64,000 bases of DNA, taken from positions 191,001 through 255,000 of the forward strand of contig SEMN01000221.1 of the NCBI GenBank assembly GCA_005408345.1. Reading direction: 5' to 3'. Position 1 is the stretch's first letter. The number at the start of each line of letters is the position of its first letter. The notes under the pieces are model-generated. The model worked only from the letters and a program-made list of their open reading frames with translations. It ran no database searches and was not told the DNA's origin. This DNA comes from Macquaria australasica. Lineage: Eukaryota; Chordata; Actinopteri; Centrarchiformes; Percichthyidae. The translations under genes and the position numbers were made by a program. Shown piece by piece: positions 46,760 through 58,419 of this stretch.

Positions 46760-46930
46760 TCATATTCATGTATTAACACATCTCCTTGGCCTCAGCTACT
46801 GACTGCTATAAGTTTCCCTCCAAAAAGCCAAATTTGGGGAGAGCAACAGCCTGGCCGACAACCTGACAGCCTCAGGAGCCCCGTTGGTCAGGCCTCAGGC
46901 CACAACTGTGGCTCTGAAAATGATTCAAAC
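46760..46930. promoter_or_regulatory. Candidate non-coding element
   Basis: CATATTCATGTATTAACACA, CCAAAAAGCCAAATTTGGGG and CTCAGGCCACAACTGTGGC, the last a CCACAACTGTGG palindrome, in complex DNA. Confidence 0.3.
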
Positions 46931-47269
46931 TGTCGCAATTAAGAAATAAATTAAATTGGTTTGATGGTTGGTTTTGATTTGTTCGAGTCTCTCTCTTCGA
47001 TGCCAATAAAATACTAATACATAATTTTTGGCATCATGATGAGAATACATGGGCAAGGTTTACCACATCAGGACTGATGTGAAGTACGAAGAAACTAGCA
47101 GATAAACTTACTCTAAAATCCTCTGCACTCTCTGATAGTCCATGCTACAGAGGTGGACATGAATATAAAGTTTAAACCCATCAGAATATGATATAAATGT
47201 GTCATTTTTAATTATCTAAACAAATGATCCCTCACCAAAATAACTCTTCTTCTCTTGCGGTTGTAAATG

Positions 47270-48000
47270 TTTAACCCTGCCTCCCACAAAAAGAAGCTGT
47301 CAAGTGTTTGGGGTTAGTTAAACCGAGCCTGTGTGTCTGCCCAGTAATCTTCAGGCTGCAGAAGGCTGTGGAAGGCAGAGAGCAGCCTGCCCTGCTGCAG
47401 CCCGAGGGCTCAGGGCAGATCTGGGATTGAGGTTGATAATGAGCAGGGGGATAAAGTAGAGTTATGGAGGTCTTATCACCCTGAGCCCCCGGGTCACACG
47501 GCACTGCTGGTGGTCACATCTCCTTAATCATTACAAAAACTCACAGCTGCACTCAGCAAACAGGTATTAGTTGCGAAGAGATGAGTCTGCTGGAAAATGA
47601 CGGCTCCTTGAGAAGGTTAATAAATAACTGGAAATATGTTGTCTTTATGTGAGGATTGAAAACATATAGGCTACAGTTTTAGCACAGCATTATGTATTTT
47701 ATTTTACTTTTTTTATTTTACATTATCTGTCCAAAATATGACTGTGCTTCCTAACGCAGCTGCAGGGAGTCTTGAGGACAGGATGGCTTGACTCCTCCGG
47801 TCGGTTGATCTTTTAAAACGGCCCCTGGGTGATATCTGTGTTGGGTGCTGCATCCAGTCAGGGTGAGCTGTGTGGAGGTCAGAGAGGGAGACAGAGATGA
47901 GTGCGGCGTGGGGTTAGCCAGACCTCAGGCTGTGATTTGTTGAAGTGCATCAGACGGGAGTCGACCAGAATCTGAATATATCACCTCAGTGGCACCAGTG
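47270..48000. promoter_or_regulatory. Two candidate non-coding elements
   Basis: The first block (47270-47630) holds TAATCATTA at 47525-47533, two homeodomain half-sites facing each other, together with GGTTGATAATGAGCAGG. After about 110 bp of AT-rich DNA, the second block (47740-48000) has TCCTCCGGTCGGTTGATC and TGAGTGCGGCGTGGGG. No repeat similarity is seen. Confidence 0.37.
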
Positions 48001-48115
48001 ACAAAACCTTGATAATGCCCCTATTTTAAGTGCATTAGTGCGCCTCTAAGCAGGCATTCATTAATGTGAGCCAATAAGTGGACCAATTGTTTAGCCACTG
48101 TTACCTTTTTATGCG

Positions 48116-48760
48116 ACATTTTAAAGATCCCCTGTAGACATGTTTTAAGACATAAAAATACTCTCTTGGTATAATAATATTCTGTCTCATGAGGTTTTTC
48201 CACAATAAAGTTTAATAAACTAGTTAATAATTCTTAAAATTACATCTACTCCTTCTCCATCATTTAATCTATGAATAGGCAAATATTGTTCTTTTCCAAA
48301 GTTTGACTGCTGCATACAACACGTCTCCTACTTCACTGAAAAGTCCATTTTTAGAATATGCGTACTGGAGGCCTCAGGTGTCCACACCACAACTGTGTAA
48401 GATGCATATTGGGCCGCGATTGGTTTCCAAACTAGTTGTCATGTCATAAAACCCTGCCCTTACCTACTCATCTTAAACAGAGATTCAAGGTGAGCACAGA
48501 GAAACTTTCCCCCTTCAGCACATTGATTTAAAAACTGCTTCCTCGTGTCAAACTCTGCACATACATCAGTGAAGGTCCAAGAACATCCAAGTGACGTAAC
48601 AATAAGCACAATACTTTTTTTTGAGAGGAGCGGGACTTTAAGTCAGCTTCCTCAACAAGAGGATGAAGAAGAAGAGCTTCCCAGCAAACTTGCAATGTTG
48701 CACAATACAAAGTTGAATTTGTGCTGGCACAGCGGAGAATGAGAAGTCAGTGTAACTTGT
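48116..48760 (+). mobile_element. Long percomorph dispersed repeat of unknown class
   Basis: Recognised words in order are TTTTAAAGATCCCCTGTAGA, TTTTTCCACAATAAAGTTTA, ACTGAAAAGTCCATTTTTAG, GTGTAAGATGCATATTGGGC, TTGGTTTCCAAACTAGTTGT, TCATAAAACCCTGCCCTTAC, AAGAACATCCAAGTGACGTA and GGAGCGGGACTTTAAGTC. I know these from many percomorph genomic sequences. Open frames (48528-48742) are short on both strands and not a transposase. Both ends are approximate. Confidence 0.62.
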
Positions 48761-48764
48761 AGGA

Positions 48765-48990
48765 GTATCATGCGCGACCCCAGCCAGGATGAGACAAGCC
48801 AGTATTGTCTTACCATTACTATTCTTACTCCAGGCCGGCCGCAGACAAAGCAGCTGATGAAAAGATTGATTGGGGGAGGTTAAAAAGTCATTTGATACTG
48901 CTGAGTTTGATTTAATGGCGTGTTTTGGGATTAAAACAGTATCAGCAGCAACAGGCCAGCAAGCAGAGTGTCTGACAAGGAACAGAGCTG
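48765..48990. promoter_or_regulatory. Candidate non-coding element
   Basis: GCAGACAAAGCAGCTGATGA leads into AAAGATTGATTGGGGG, with an inverted CCAAT (ATTGG), and GTTTGATTTAATGGCG follows. Complex, directly after the dispersed repeat. Confidence 0.37.
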
Positions 48991-49309
48991 CTCTCTGCTG
49001 ATCACTATTATTCCACTTGTTAGTTAACTTTCTATTAGCCTTCTGTTAGAAATAAAATAAAAAATCGGAATATTTTTCACAACAAACATTATTCAGGACA
49101 GGCAGCAGTAGTTCATCAGCGTTTCCATGGCAGCAGTGGTGAAAACAGGAGCAGGCCTCCACTTCTTCCCTCATGTCAGTATGTATCCCATTATGGTTGT
49201 ACAGTGCGGACAGAAGAGCTCTGCCTGCTCGCCACAGCTTTATTTATTTTACTGTCTTTCATCTGCAAACCACTACCAATCTGCATCAGAGGGAAATCCA
49301 CTCTGTGTA
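48991..49309. other. Unassigned stretch
   Basis: AT-rich at first, then a short open frame (49127-49348) without a domain. Confidence 0.35.
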
Positions 49310-49560
49310 TCCCATAGGTGTCATTTAGGATTGATTCCCTGGAATTAGCAGACGTCAAAGTGGAACCATGTGGCTGTCTGTCTCTCTGTCCATCTGTCTG
49401 TCCTTACCAACACCTGTGATAAGGCTCTTTAGACACGGAGAAATGGCATATCACTGCCTTTGGTTATCCACACATTAATTACGGCCTCCGGGGATCCACT
49501 GAAAGTTCACCTCTTGAGTATCTGTCACAATCTGTTAAATATTAAGGGCAGAAGTGATAA
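49310..49560. promoter_or_regulatory. Candidate non-coding element with a TCTG repeat
   Basis: A (TCTG)-type simple repeat lies at 49373-49403. Next to it, CCTTTGGTTATCCACACATT runs into AATTACGGCCTCCGGGG. ATTAATTA at the centre is a homeodomain-type palindrome. Confidence 0.32.
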
Positions 49561-51339
49561 TAAGCAAGAAGTAAAATCCACTACTATCCAAATCTGAGAT
49601 AAACGCTTCAGAGGCTCCTGTGTTAATGCCAGATTAACTATTTTTCCCCTTGCTAAAGCATTCTCTAATGAAGCTTATCCACTTAACCAAATAGACACAA
49701 CGTTAGAGATCGCTGCTGCTTTGCCTTGATTCAGTTTTAATTTTTTTTCCATCTCTGTGGTACAAAACCAATAAAATGTCCAAATCCTGCCATAAGAGAC
49801 AGCAGTGTAAACACACTGATCAGCTCTACTTTCTTTCTTTGTTGTAAGCATGCGTGAGCTCCTCTGGTTCACATGACCCCTTCAGAAAAACAGATAAATC
49901 AATGTGAATCCACTTTTAGCCCGGCAGAAATCCCAGGTCAAACAGAGATAACTGGGCTCCAGCATTTCAGACCATCAGAGATCAGACCCAGGCCATTACT
50001 GATTGATCATCTTTGAGTAGTAGTGGCTACTTATTTAGATACGTAGACCGTATGAACAGTGATCCATAACCCTTTGGTTGTTGGAGAAATCGTATAACAT
50101 TGAAGTAAACAACAGGACCACCAACAGCTTCAATATTGCTGAATTTATCTTCGCTGTGTTTGTCATACGAGTCTCAACACCACCACAGAAAAACAGGGAA
50201 TTCATCATAAGGTCCTTAAGTGGTTCTTTACTTGAATTTTGGCAAAGAGTGAGACTTTGAGGCTTAATTTAACTCTAACAAAGTGGTTTCACACGTAAAG
50301 AATTTGTAAGAAGAATGTTAATTAAAATTAAATTAAAAATAAAAGAGGAGACTTTTTATTCCCTTTTTGTCTGGCCTCGCACTGTTTACCATGTATTTTT
50401 AGTCTGCTTGTTTAGCATCATCTTCACTTTTACTCAAAGAAACTCTTCACAACGAATGTGTGTGTCTTCACATATTGATTTCTGACTTTTAGATTAGATC
50501 AGATGAAACAAAAACATTGCACGGGGAACCTGGTAAACCAAAGCAAGTACACAGTACATCAGAGAAAAACAAGAGGCCCACCACCAGTTTCAACTTGCAT
50601 TAAGTGAATGTTTATTACTGTAATGAAAATGGAAAACAAATACTAATTCCAATATTAACATTATGTCTAAAATACTGTAGCAGCAGAACATATTGACACA
50701 ATAATGTGAAATACATTATGAATAAAGTCAAAATTTAATTTTTAAGTATTTCAAAAGAAAAAACATCATTACATATAGTATGAAACATATAACGATGAAA
50801 GGGATACAGTATGATAGTAACAGGCAATGTAGGAACAATTATTTCACAAAACACCAACAACACAACATATTCCCAAATATTTGTATGGGATATAAAAAAC
50901 TGTACACTTTCCACATTACGTATTTCACTTTGTGGATAGAATTTCTTAAATCTGAATGTACAGGACACACAGATGTAGGTATTTGTATTACTGGAAATCC
51001 ACATTGTGTACAATCATTTCTACAATGTGTAGAAATTAGCACCGCAGGTACTCATTGATAAGGACAGTACCATCCTCACTGGCTGACACTGGGGTGGTTT
51101 GAACAAGAAGCACGTACAGTCTGGAGCCTACAGTGCTTACAGTACCAAAGAAAAAAACACATTTTTCACCTTTGTTTAAGGATCAATCAGTTTAAGCATA
51201 CAGTTCCTAAAATTGACCTAATTGTTTTTGTCTAAGATTTTTTTTAAACAACATGGCATCACAGATGTTTTTGACTGCATGAATTTACATTTTCATTTCA
51301 CTGCTACATGCAGTCATTCAAGCAATTCTTCCTTCATTT
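49561..51339. other. Unassigned stretch with PBX/HOX-type words
   Basis: TGATTGAT occurs at 50000-50007 and ATCAATCA at 51182-51189. The segment 49840-50030 is complex and may be regulatory. 50040-51330 is mostly AT-rich with no gene. Confidence 0.35.
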
Positions 51340-51710
51340 GGTTGAAAGAGAGAGCGAGACAGAGTTGACTGATCCAACATGAAACATCTGCCACCTGATT
51401 GATTCCTCAATCAAATTGCCCATAGCAACGGCTCGAGCTCGGGCTTTTAAAAGAGCTATTTCACCTTAATACATGGCCCATTACCAAATGGCCATTCATC
51501 ACATTAACCCTACATCTAGAGAGCTGCCGGTGTCTCCGTCAATACAGTGCCACAGTGCTCTCTGTCTCCAGTCAGGACACACTCAGCAGCATGTCCACTT
51601 TGCCATGACTGTGTTTACCTCAGGAATACACAAACGCAGCCTGCCGCAGGCTCTATTAAAGAAACGAGAGGAAAACTCTGCTGATATACAGAACATAGAC
51701 TGATTAACCC
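51340..51710. promoter_or_regulatory. Candidate non-coding element with paired PBX/HOX-type sites
   Basis: TGATTGA-TTCC-TCAATCA at 51396-51413 is a perfect inverted pair of 7-bp arms. Its left arm is part of TGATTGAT, the known PBX-HOX dimer site. AATGGCCATT (51487-51496) is a perfect 10-bp palindrome close to CACCTTAATACATGGCCC. The whole block is complex and repeat-free. Confidence 0.43.
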
Positions 51711-52009
51711 TCTCATGTTATATACGGAGATACTGTACTTCACGTACCTTACTTGTCATGTTGCAGGTTTTACAGTAATGTAAAACAGCACAATATTATG
51801 TATTGAAAGGCAAGATTTTTGCACTCTACATGCAGTTTATGATTATCTCCCCCGTCCTTGTGAATAACCATCATCTCTCTGATGAAGACACAATGCTAAA
51901 GGTTGGTACTAAATGTTCCAGAGAGGATACAAATGCAACAACCAGCGCACTCTCATAAAAACTCAGACAACTATATTTTAAAAATTCACAAAAATAAACA
52001 CTTTCGTCA

Positions 52010-52210
52010 AACCTTTAATTAGCATGAAGCCGTGTGCTTTAGCTGGAATTAAGGAGACTCAGGCCCAGCTGTGGTGAGCCTGATTACTTAATAATATGGT
52101 GATAAACACAACTATCAATCAAAGCCCCTGACAGGACTTACAATTCAGGAGAGATCAGCCAAAATAAGAGCCGCTGACTCTCTCATTGTGGCGCTGTGTA
52201 TGGGGGTGTG
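52010..52210. promoter_or_regulatory. Strong candidate non-coding element
   Basis: TTTAATTAGC (52014-52023), GATTACTTAATAATATGG (52082-52099) and ATCAATCA (52114-52121) give homeodomain and PBX/HOX-type sites in about 110 bp. The flanking DNA is balanced (TGAAGCCGTGTGCTTTAGC, AAGAGCCGCTGACTCTC). Confidence 0.43.
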
Positions 52211-52520
52211 TAACAGGATACTCGCTACAGTCAGCAATGAAGTTACTTGCACCAATGTAATGACGGAAAGAAATAAAGTGTCACTTTTATTTACAGAGCA
52301 CAACTGCAGTAACTACAGCTGTCTCTTGAAAACAACAGTTGCGCAATCGAAAATCTAAAGTCGCTCAGCGTGGAGGACAACAACGACACTATGTTTGAAA
52401 CACTGGTACAGCCACAGTAAACACACCTTACAGTACACTGAACATAAAGTCCTCCAGAGCGCAATGCAATACGTGTCCAGTGTGGTTCATACTGCAACTA
52501 TACTGCAAGATCACACATTT
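52211..52520. other. Unassigned stretch
   Basis: No supported feature. Confidence 0.35.
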
Positions 52521-52545
52521 CATAATCTACAATGTGTAGATTATG
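52521..52545. other. Perfect hairpin, 10-bp stem
   Basis: CATAATCTAC and GTAGATTATG flank the loop AATGT. There is no T-run after it and no longer stem outside it. Confidence 0.7.
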
Positions 52546-53855
52546 AGCAAATTCTCTTTAGTGTATTATATTTTTGAGGCCATGAAGTATACAGTAACCT
52601 GTAAGGCACATCAGTTACTGTCAATATAAATTGATGCACAGACTGTATGATGTGTAAGATGAAGATGCTGAAAACGTAACGTCAAGACAGTTTAAGGGAT
52701 GAGTGTAAAGAGCTAAGCACCATGTCTGCCTCTTTAATAAGATCTCAGTTCAAAATCTGACATGCCTGTGTTATTAAAGTCTAAGCCATTGGATTCACTT
52801 GTGACTTTGGGATCTCTACTATCTCCAATGTATTTGGTATTTTTATGAAATCTTTTTCACAAACACAGATATCACTGGGGTCGTCAGAGGTGACTCTTGC
52901 TGGCTTGCTTTCATAAAATCTACTTGTCATTTAAACATAATATGAACTATCATAATTATACAAATACTATCATGATAATTATATAAACTTTTTCTTTCTA
53001 AACGTAGTGCAACCTGGGATATACCTGTGATGGACACGTCAGACAAAATATCAGACAAAATGTCAGATAAAATATCAAACTGGCTTTTAAGTATCAAAAA
53101 AGATAATAAAGTGCTGTTTAATCATTTATAGGTAGGTGTTCAGTTAGGGCCTTCAATTGTACTTTTTTTAAATTACATTTTTCATTTGCAGGAAATCAAT
53201 AACCAGAAATTTGAATTGTGGATGAAATTAAAATTATTCAAGTTTTTATTTTATCTTGATATAAATATAGTATATCAATGATAATTTAATAAATCTGAAG
53301 CTTGGAATATTTTTGTCGAACTCTTTTGTCTAACTTATCATATAAATACATTGAATTGCTGTGTGGTGAAAACCTTGTAACTCCAGTTTTGGTGGAGTTT
53401 GTTTTCATCTTTAAATTAAACTGAGCAATTAGATACTCTCTTTGTACCTGAGACCAAAAAATAAATAAATAAATGGTTTCGGAAAACATTTAAAGCCGAA
53501 CTGCACAGTGAAATGTGTTGTCATCAAGCTGAAAACTGTTTTTCTTACATAGCTGAAGAAACATGGAAAGTGTGGAGATACAGGTTTTCATTCTATGACA
53601 GTGGCATGTGTGCCTTGATTAGAAAGCAACTGGATGTGATCAACACTGTGCATCTAATAAGACTTTCTATTCTCTTGATGAATTATCCTGTTTATTATAT
53701 CTTGAAATAATCAGTACGGCAGTGGTAGACTAGACGCACACGCTCACACATCTCCTCAGTGACTACCTCTTGTTTTTGGCCCTTGCTGCAATCAGAGTTT
53801 TCCCCGTCAACAGTCTACACTGCTGCTAATGTTGTTGTTTTCTGTTGGTCGAAAG
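52546..53855. other. Unassigned AT-rich stretch
   Basis: It includes the short tandem repeat at 53039 and an (AAAT)n patch at 53457-53474. No gene is seen. Confidence 0.4.
53039..53080. repeat. 12-bp tandem repeat, about 3.5 copies
   Basis: TCAGACAAAATA, TCAGACAAAATG, TCAGATAAAATA and TCAAAC follow head to tail. The copies differ by only one or two bases. Confidence 0.88.
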
Positions 53856-53859
53856 CCTT

Positions 53860-54045
53860 CGCAGCCGAAATGACGTGAAATAAGTTCTGGCTCTGAGAGG
53901 TAAATCACTGCAGCGCTGGGGGACTGCAGCTATTCTCTCTCACCTCGCCACTTTTAGCAGACCGTGGCTGATTTCCTTCCTTGCGTGACTCCGGAGTGTA
54001 AACACACAGCCAGAGTGACTCATCACTATTTCTCACTTCCATGGT
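53860..54045. promoter_or_regulatory. Candidate non-coding element
   Basis: AAATGACGTGAAATAAG, GAGGTAAATCACTGCAGCGC and AGAGTGACTCATCAC (AP-1-type TGACTCA) in complex DNA. Confidence 0.3.
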
Positions 54046-54081
54046 CTGATATAAACACATGAAGGGGTCAGGTGTCATTTT

Positions 54082-54115
54082 GGGGTGGTGAGTGGGTGGG
54101 GGGTGAGGTGGGGGG
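54082..54115 (+). other. G-quadruplex-prone run
   Basis: G-runs at 54082-54085, 54094-54096, 54098-54103 and 54110-54115 are separated by loops of 8, 1 and 6 nt. This is the best G-quadruplex candidate in the window. Confidence 0.65.
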
Positions 54116-54379
54116 CAGTATGTCTCCCCATAAGACATCTTCCATTCTCCAAAGAATTCAGAGCTTCCTGTGGCCAAAGCCGCACGCTTGCCCACTCCAG
54201 TCTGGAGGAAGGAGAAAGAGAAACACAGTTAGAAATAGGGAGAGGGAAGGACGAATGATTTGGGTGATAGATTACCTTCTCTGCCACGCTGCTCTTCAGC
54301 AAAATGGAAAGAATGCAGTTGTGATGAGCCTGTATTTCTTTTCACCCCAGACAGAACAAGAAAAAGAGTGATGGCTGCA

Positions 54380-54770
54380 GACAAGATAGAGGGGATAAAG
54401 TTGGGCTCAATTGTGCGGCTTAAGTTAACTTCATTCCGTTTCCTCTAGTGGCAAATTGATTTATAAGTCATGAAACCTTGTTTATATGCCCCTGCCAACT
54501 TGTCTTTTGGGCGGATTGGCACTTTGTTAAAATGGGACGTCTAAGACAGTCCTGATCAGCACTTTGCCCTCTTGAGCCCTGCGTTATTGCAGGGTAGTCG
54601 GGGTGGAAGGGAGGGATAGCCACTTCCTTTCAGGGCCCAATCTGAAGAAGGGCCAAATACAGTCCAACATCAATCACTTTGCACTCCACAGCTCTCCCAG
54701 TACCATTGTTATAGAGCAGACCAACGGAAAGAGGCCGGTAGCAGGTGGAAATAAAAAGCCCTTTGACAAC
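54380..54770. promoter_or_regulatory. Long candidate non-coding element
   Basis: It includes GGCTCAATTGTGCGGC, GGGCGGATTGGCACTTTG, a 6-bp stem CCCTGC-GTTATT-GCAGGG (54577-54594) and ATCAATCA (54669-54676). No repeat similarity is seen and coding frames are short. Confidence 0.4.
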
Positions 54771-54852
54771 TATAGGCTAAGATTCCTCCCAAGATCGTCA
54801 CAACATTTACACAAGCCAAAGGGAGCAACGTCCGGCTGCCAGCACCAGACTG

Positions 54853-54892
54853 GACACACGCACACACACACATATATACATACACACACACA
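54853..54892. repeat. Interrupted (CA)n repeat
   Basis: CA units are broken by GC and ATATATAC. Confidence 0.88.
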
Positions 54893-56269
54893 AATATTTA
54901 GTCAGCAACTTTCTCATATGCACTGATACATGAACACATTACAGGCACAGACACAGATTCCTCCTACAATTGTCACAAACAAGCAAAACAGTCTTCTTCA
55001 GCTCTGTTGAAATGACATTAAAGTTGTGGTTCATAGCAATCAAGTTGAATCGTAGACAGAATTGTAGACAGAAACTTACATTTTTATCAGAGTCATAACT
55101 CGGTCAAATGGAAACACGCAGACATCATACACACTCTGCTACACTCAGTGGAACTCACTCTTTACAGTGTCCATCGAGGGTAAACCTCCATAAATCCATT
55201 TAACATTTATATAAAAAAAAGGCACTCCTCATCACTTCTGATCTTGGCACATCATCATCAGATTCAGATTTTTTCTTCAGTATTAAGTTATCCAGGGGAT
55301 TTTTGTGTGTAAAGTGCAAACAGGAAGTGCTAGGAGGCCAAGTAGCATGACTTTTCATGATGATCCAAAAATTAAACAAACAGGCTACATGCTGAGAAAT
55401 TTGGAGATATAGGTAAGTTTTAAGTTCGACATTCAGAGATTCAGCGAGGGTCACCCCCACTAACTTTTCCTCAGTTTTAGTCAGATTAGTTGTTGATTAG
55501 TTGTGCTGTGCAGGATAAAGCTCGAATTATGTTGCACAGGTGCTATTTTTACATCATGATCTGATATTGAAGCCTGGCACCTTGACATTATCCATGCAAA
55601 TTGGATACCATTAGTAAAAGCATTCTCATTTTTTTTTAAATCATAGAGAATTCAAACCAACTTTATTTTCATCTGGGCTTCCTCCCATTATACACACAAC
55701 CTCTAGCTTTTAAAGAATAAAACAGCTGTTAAAGCTGTTATCTGTTTTCACCCAGAGAATTACCAATAACACAGATTTTATTTAGACTGAGTTTACACTT
55801 TTTTATTTTTTTGGAAGGTGGGGTCCTGATACAAATCATGCTTTAGTGTTTGATTTTTTCAGGTACGTGGTTCAAACATTTGTTATGTTGTATATTTTGT
55901 GAGCAGCTAAACTTAAACATATGCGTAGGCAGAGTATAAATGGCAGAAGGAAACATTTCTCTGCACAGAAAATGAAGCAGCATTTCTAACAACTTCCGGT
56001 GCATGCCCGGCTACTTCAGGAATAAATTCAAATTTTGTGAAATGAACAGACACAGATACAGACAGTAGCTTTGCGCCACACCACTCATTTTTACTTCCTC
56101 CTCTTCTTCACCCCTCAACTAGCCCTTCCTTCACTGGCTGCATTATAACAGCTACAGTATTTGTGCCTCTCTCGTCTTTATTCCAGCCTCTCCCTGTCCT
56201 CTCCTTTCTTTCCCTGGCACTGCCCACTCCGCCCACCACACCTCCCCCACAGCTGTACTCCTCTCTTCA
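54893..56269. other. Unassigned stretch
   Basis: Mostly AT-rich. Pyrimidine-rich DNA lies at 56095-56260. No gene or known repeat is seen. Confidence 0.4.
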
Positions 56270-56610
56270 CTCTGGATCATAGGCTAAAACCTGGCAGGAT
56301 CACTGTCACATGATGCCCATGCGTGTGATGCTTCGCTGGGACCCCCCTCCAGTCAGGAAATGCTCTCGGCCTTTTTCCCACCCTAGTGTTCCACTGTGGA
56401 GAGCCGGGCATTACAACCGAATCCAGTTACCATCCCAAAGCATTCCTGACTGATTCCAACCACTGCCTGGCTCTGGGTTCCCACAGACAATGAGGATATG
56501 CTGTAATTTCAAACCGGCTGGAGCAATGGGTATCAAGTTGTGAACTACCAAAGCTGTTTATGGCAGAACAGAGGAGTTTGAGCTCCACAATAGGCAATTA
56601 CCATGCCCAC
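56270..56610. promoter_or_regulatory. Long candidate non-coding element
   Basis: GAGCCGGGCATTACAACCG, GGATATGCTGTAATTTCAAA and CACAATAGGCAATTACCATG, with TAATT-type words, lie in about 340 bp of balanced, repeat-free DNA. Confidence 0.38.
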
Positions 56611-57230
56611 TCACCCACCCCCCTCCCCTTCATTCAATTTGTGGTTTGTCTGTAGGTGGGTTCGGTTGTGCACAGATTAAAAATAGCCAACCCATTCCAG
56701 ACAAAAACTGCGAGAGACATGGAACACACATTGCACAAAATGATATCTCCCATTGTGGTGTGCTGTTTGGGAATTCTTAATTGCTTTTTCCGAAGCAGCT
56801 TGCCACAGGAAAATCCCCCTTCAGAGTAAAGAAAAAAAGAGTCGGTGGGCTGTGCGTAAACACCATAGATTTTATGTAAACGCGCATGTAAACATGTACG
56901 TATAAACCCCTGTCGCCCCATGTGCACCCATCAAACTGCCATCAAGGCCGTATCAAAGGAGCTAACCTGCAGCAGAGCCGGTTGTGGCCTGCGTCTGCCC
57001 TCCCTCTCTCTTTTGTGTTCTCCACTGTGGTTTCTGCTTCAGCTCTTATTATTGATGTCTCTCCCTGCATCAGACAGACCATGATGGACCGGCCCGGGGA
57101 GGTGTGCAGGGCTGCAGGGTGGGGCACCAAACAGGCTCCCACTCACTGTGTGTGGGACTGAATCTTCCTAGAAAGGCCACAGTAGAGCAGAGAGGAGCGG
57201 AGAAGCGGGGTAGGAAGCATCTAAAGGAAC
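56611..57230. other. Unassigned complex stretch
   Basis: The DNA is complex and fairly GC-rich at 56900-57190 and may be partly regulatory. Open frames at 56634-56927 and 56922-57161 show no domain. Confidence 0.3.
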
Positions 57231-58419
57231 ATTTTTATATGTTTTCACTGGGAATAAAGAACTGGATAGCAATGCACAATATATATATTTTTTTATCCAT
57301 ATTGATTATCAATACTCTTGTGATAGATGTAATTACACTGGAGGTGGTCATAGGAGCAGAAATCATGTCTGCTTTAACTCAACATGCATAAAAAATAAAA
57401 AATATATATATAATTACATTTACTATAATAGATTATAAAAATTAAAATCTGTATTAAATAAAAAATAAGGATATATTTGATTAATATGCTATCAGGGATT
57501 TCTAAAAATCAACTGTCTTGGAGAAATAAGAAATTATGGAAAGTTATCCCAAATTACTCTTAAAACATCAGTAACGCAATTATTCACCAATCCAAGAGTT
57601 TCCTAGTTTAAATATTCAGCATTCAATTTAAATGAAACTTTTGCTCTGCTTTCAAATTAAAACATCCAATATTTTACTTTCACACATTCTTCACTTAGGA
57701 AACCTAAAAATGTAAGGGATGACAATTTTGTTATTCAATATTCAGCCAAAATGACTTGATGTCAATAACTTTATTATTCTATCCCTGATAAAGTCTGATA
57801 TGTTGTATTTTTATATCTTTTAAATCCCCACGCACCCATTTCATTGTAAAACTTGAAAATTTTCAGGAACATTGGTAAATAATTTCTAATCTATTTTATA
57901 TTATCATTTTGCTGTCTAAATTGTGGGTGAATAACAAAGACAATCCGTCTATCAACCAGGCATATAACAGCCCACACTGAACCCACAATCACATTTTTTC
58001 TGCATGCTTTAACCTTGAAGTCTAACCTTGAAACAAGTAAAATATGCTCCCATTTTCATTGTTTTAACATGTTTTATTTTTTTATTTTTTTTTGGGGGTT
58101 TATCCCGTTTTACACAGAAAACATCTTGCCAACTTGCTGAAATACCAATTTGCTACGAACAGGTATTTAAAATTATGGAACATTTTCCCTGCAAGTGCAA
58201 ACCACATTCGGACAGTTTGGAATTTGTAAAACCTCTGGACCTGCCAAATCCTCCCCACTGCTGTCCTTCACGTCAAATTATGTGGTACTGCCTATGATCA
58301 CAAAATAAACCAGAAAGAATTTCACATGTGCCTTTATCCTTTTTTCATTGTCTGAAAGGCACGTTTTCTTTTCAACATACAGCTGTCAAATGGAGACAGA
58401 ACCAAATCTGCTTTAACAA
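57231..58419. other. Unassigned AT-rich stretch
   Basis: One of the most AT-rich parts of the window, with T-runs at 58075-58092. No gene, RNA or recognised repeat is seen. Confidence 0.45.

Noticed and set aside
49457..49480. CTTTGGTTATC resembling the miR-9 mature sequence
   Set aside because: Only 11 bases agree, the following bases differ (CACACATT), and no complementary arm is found nearby.
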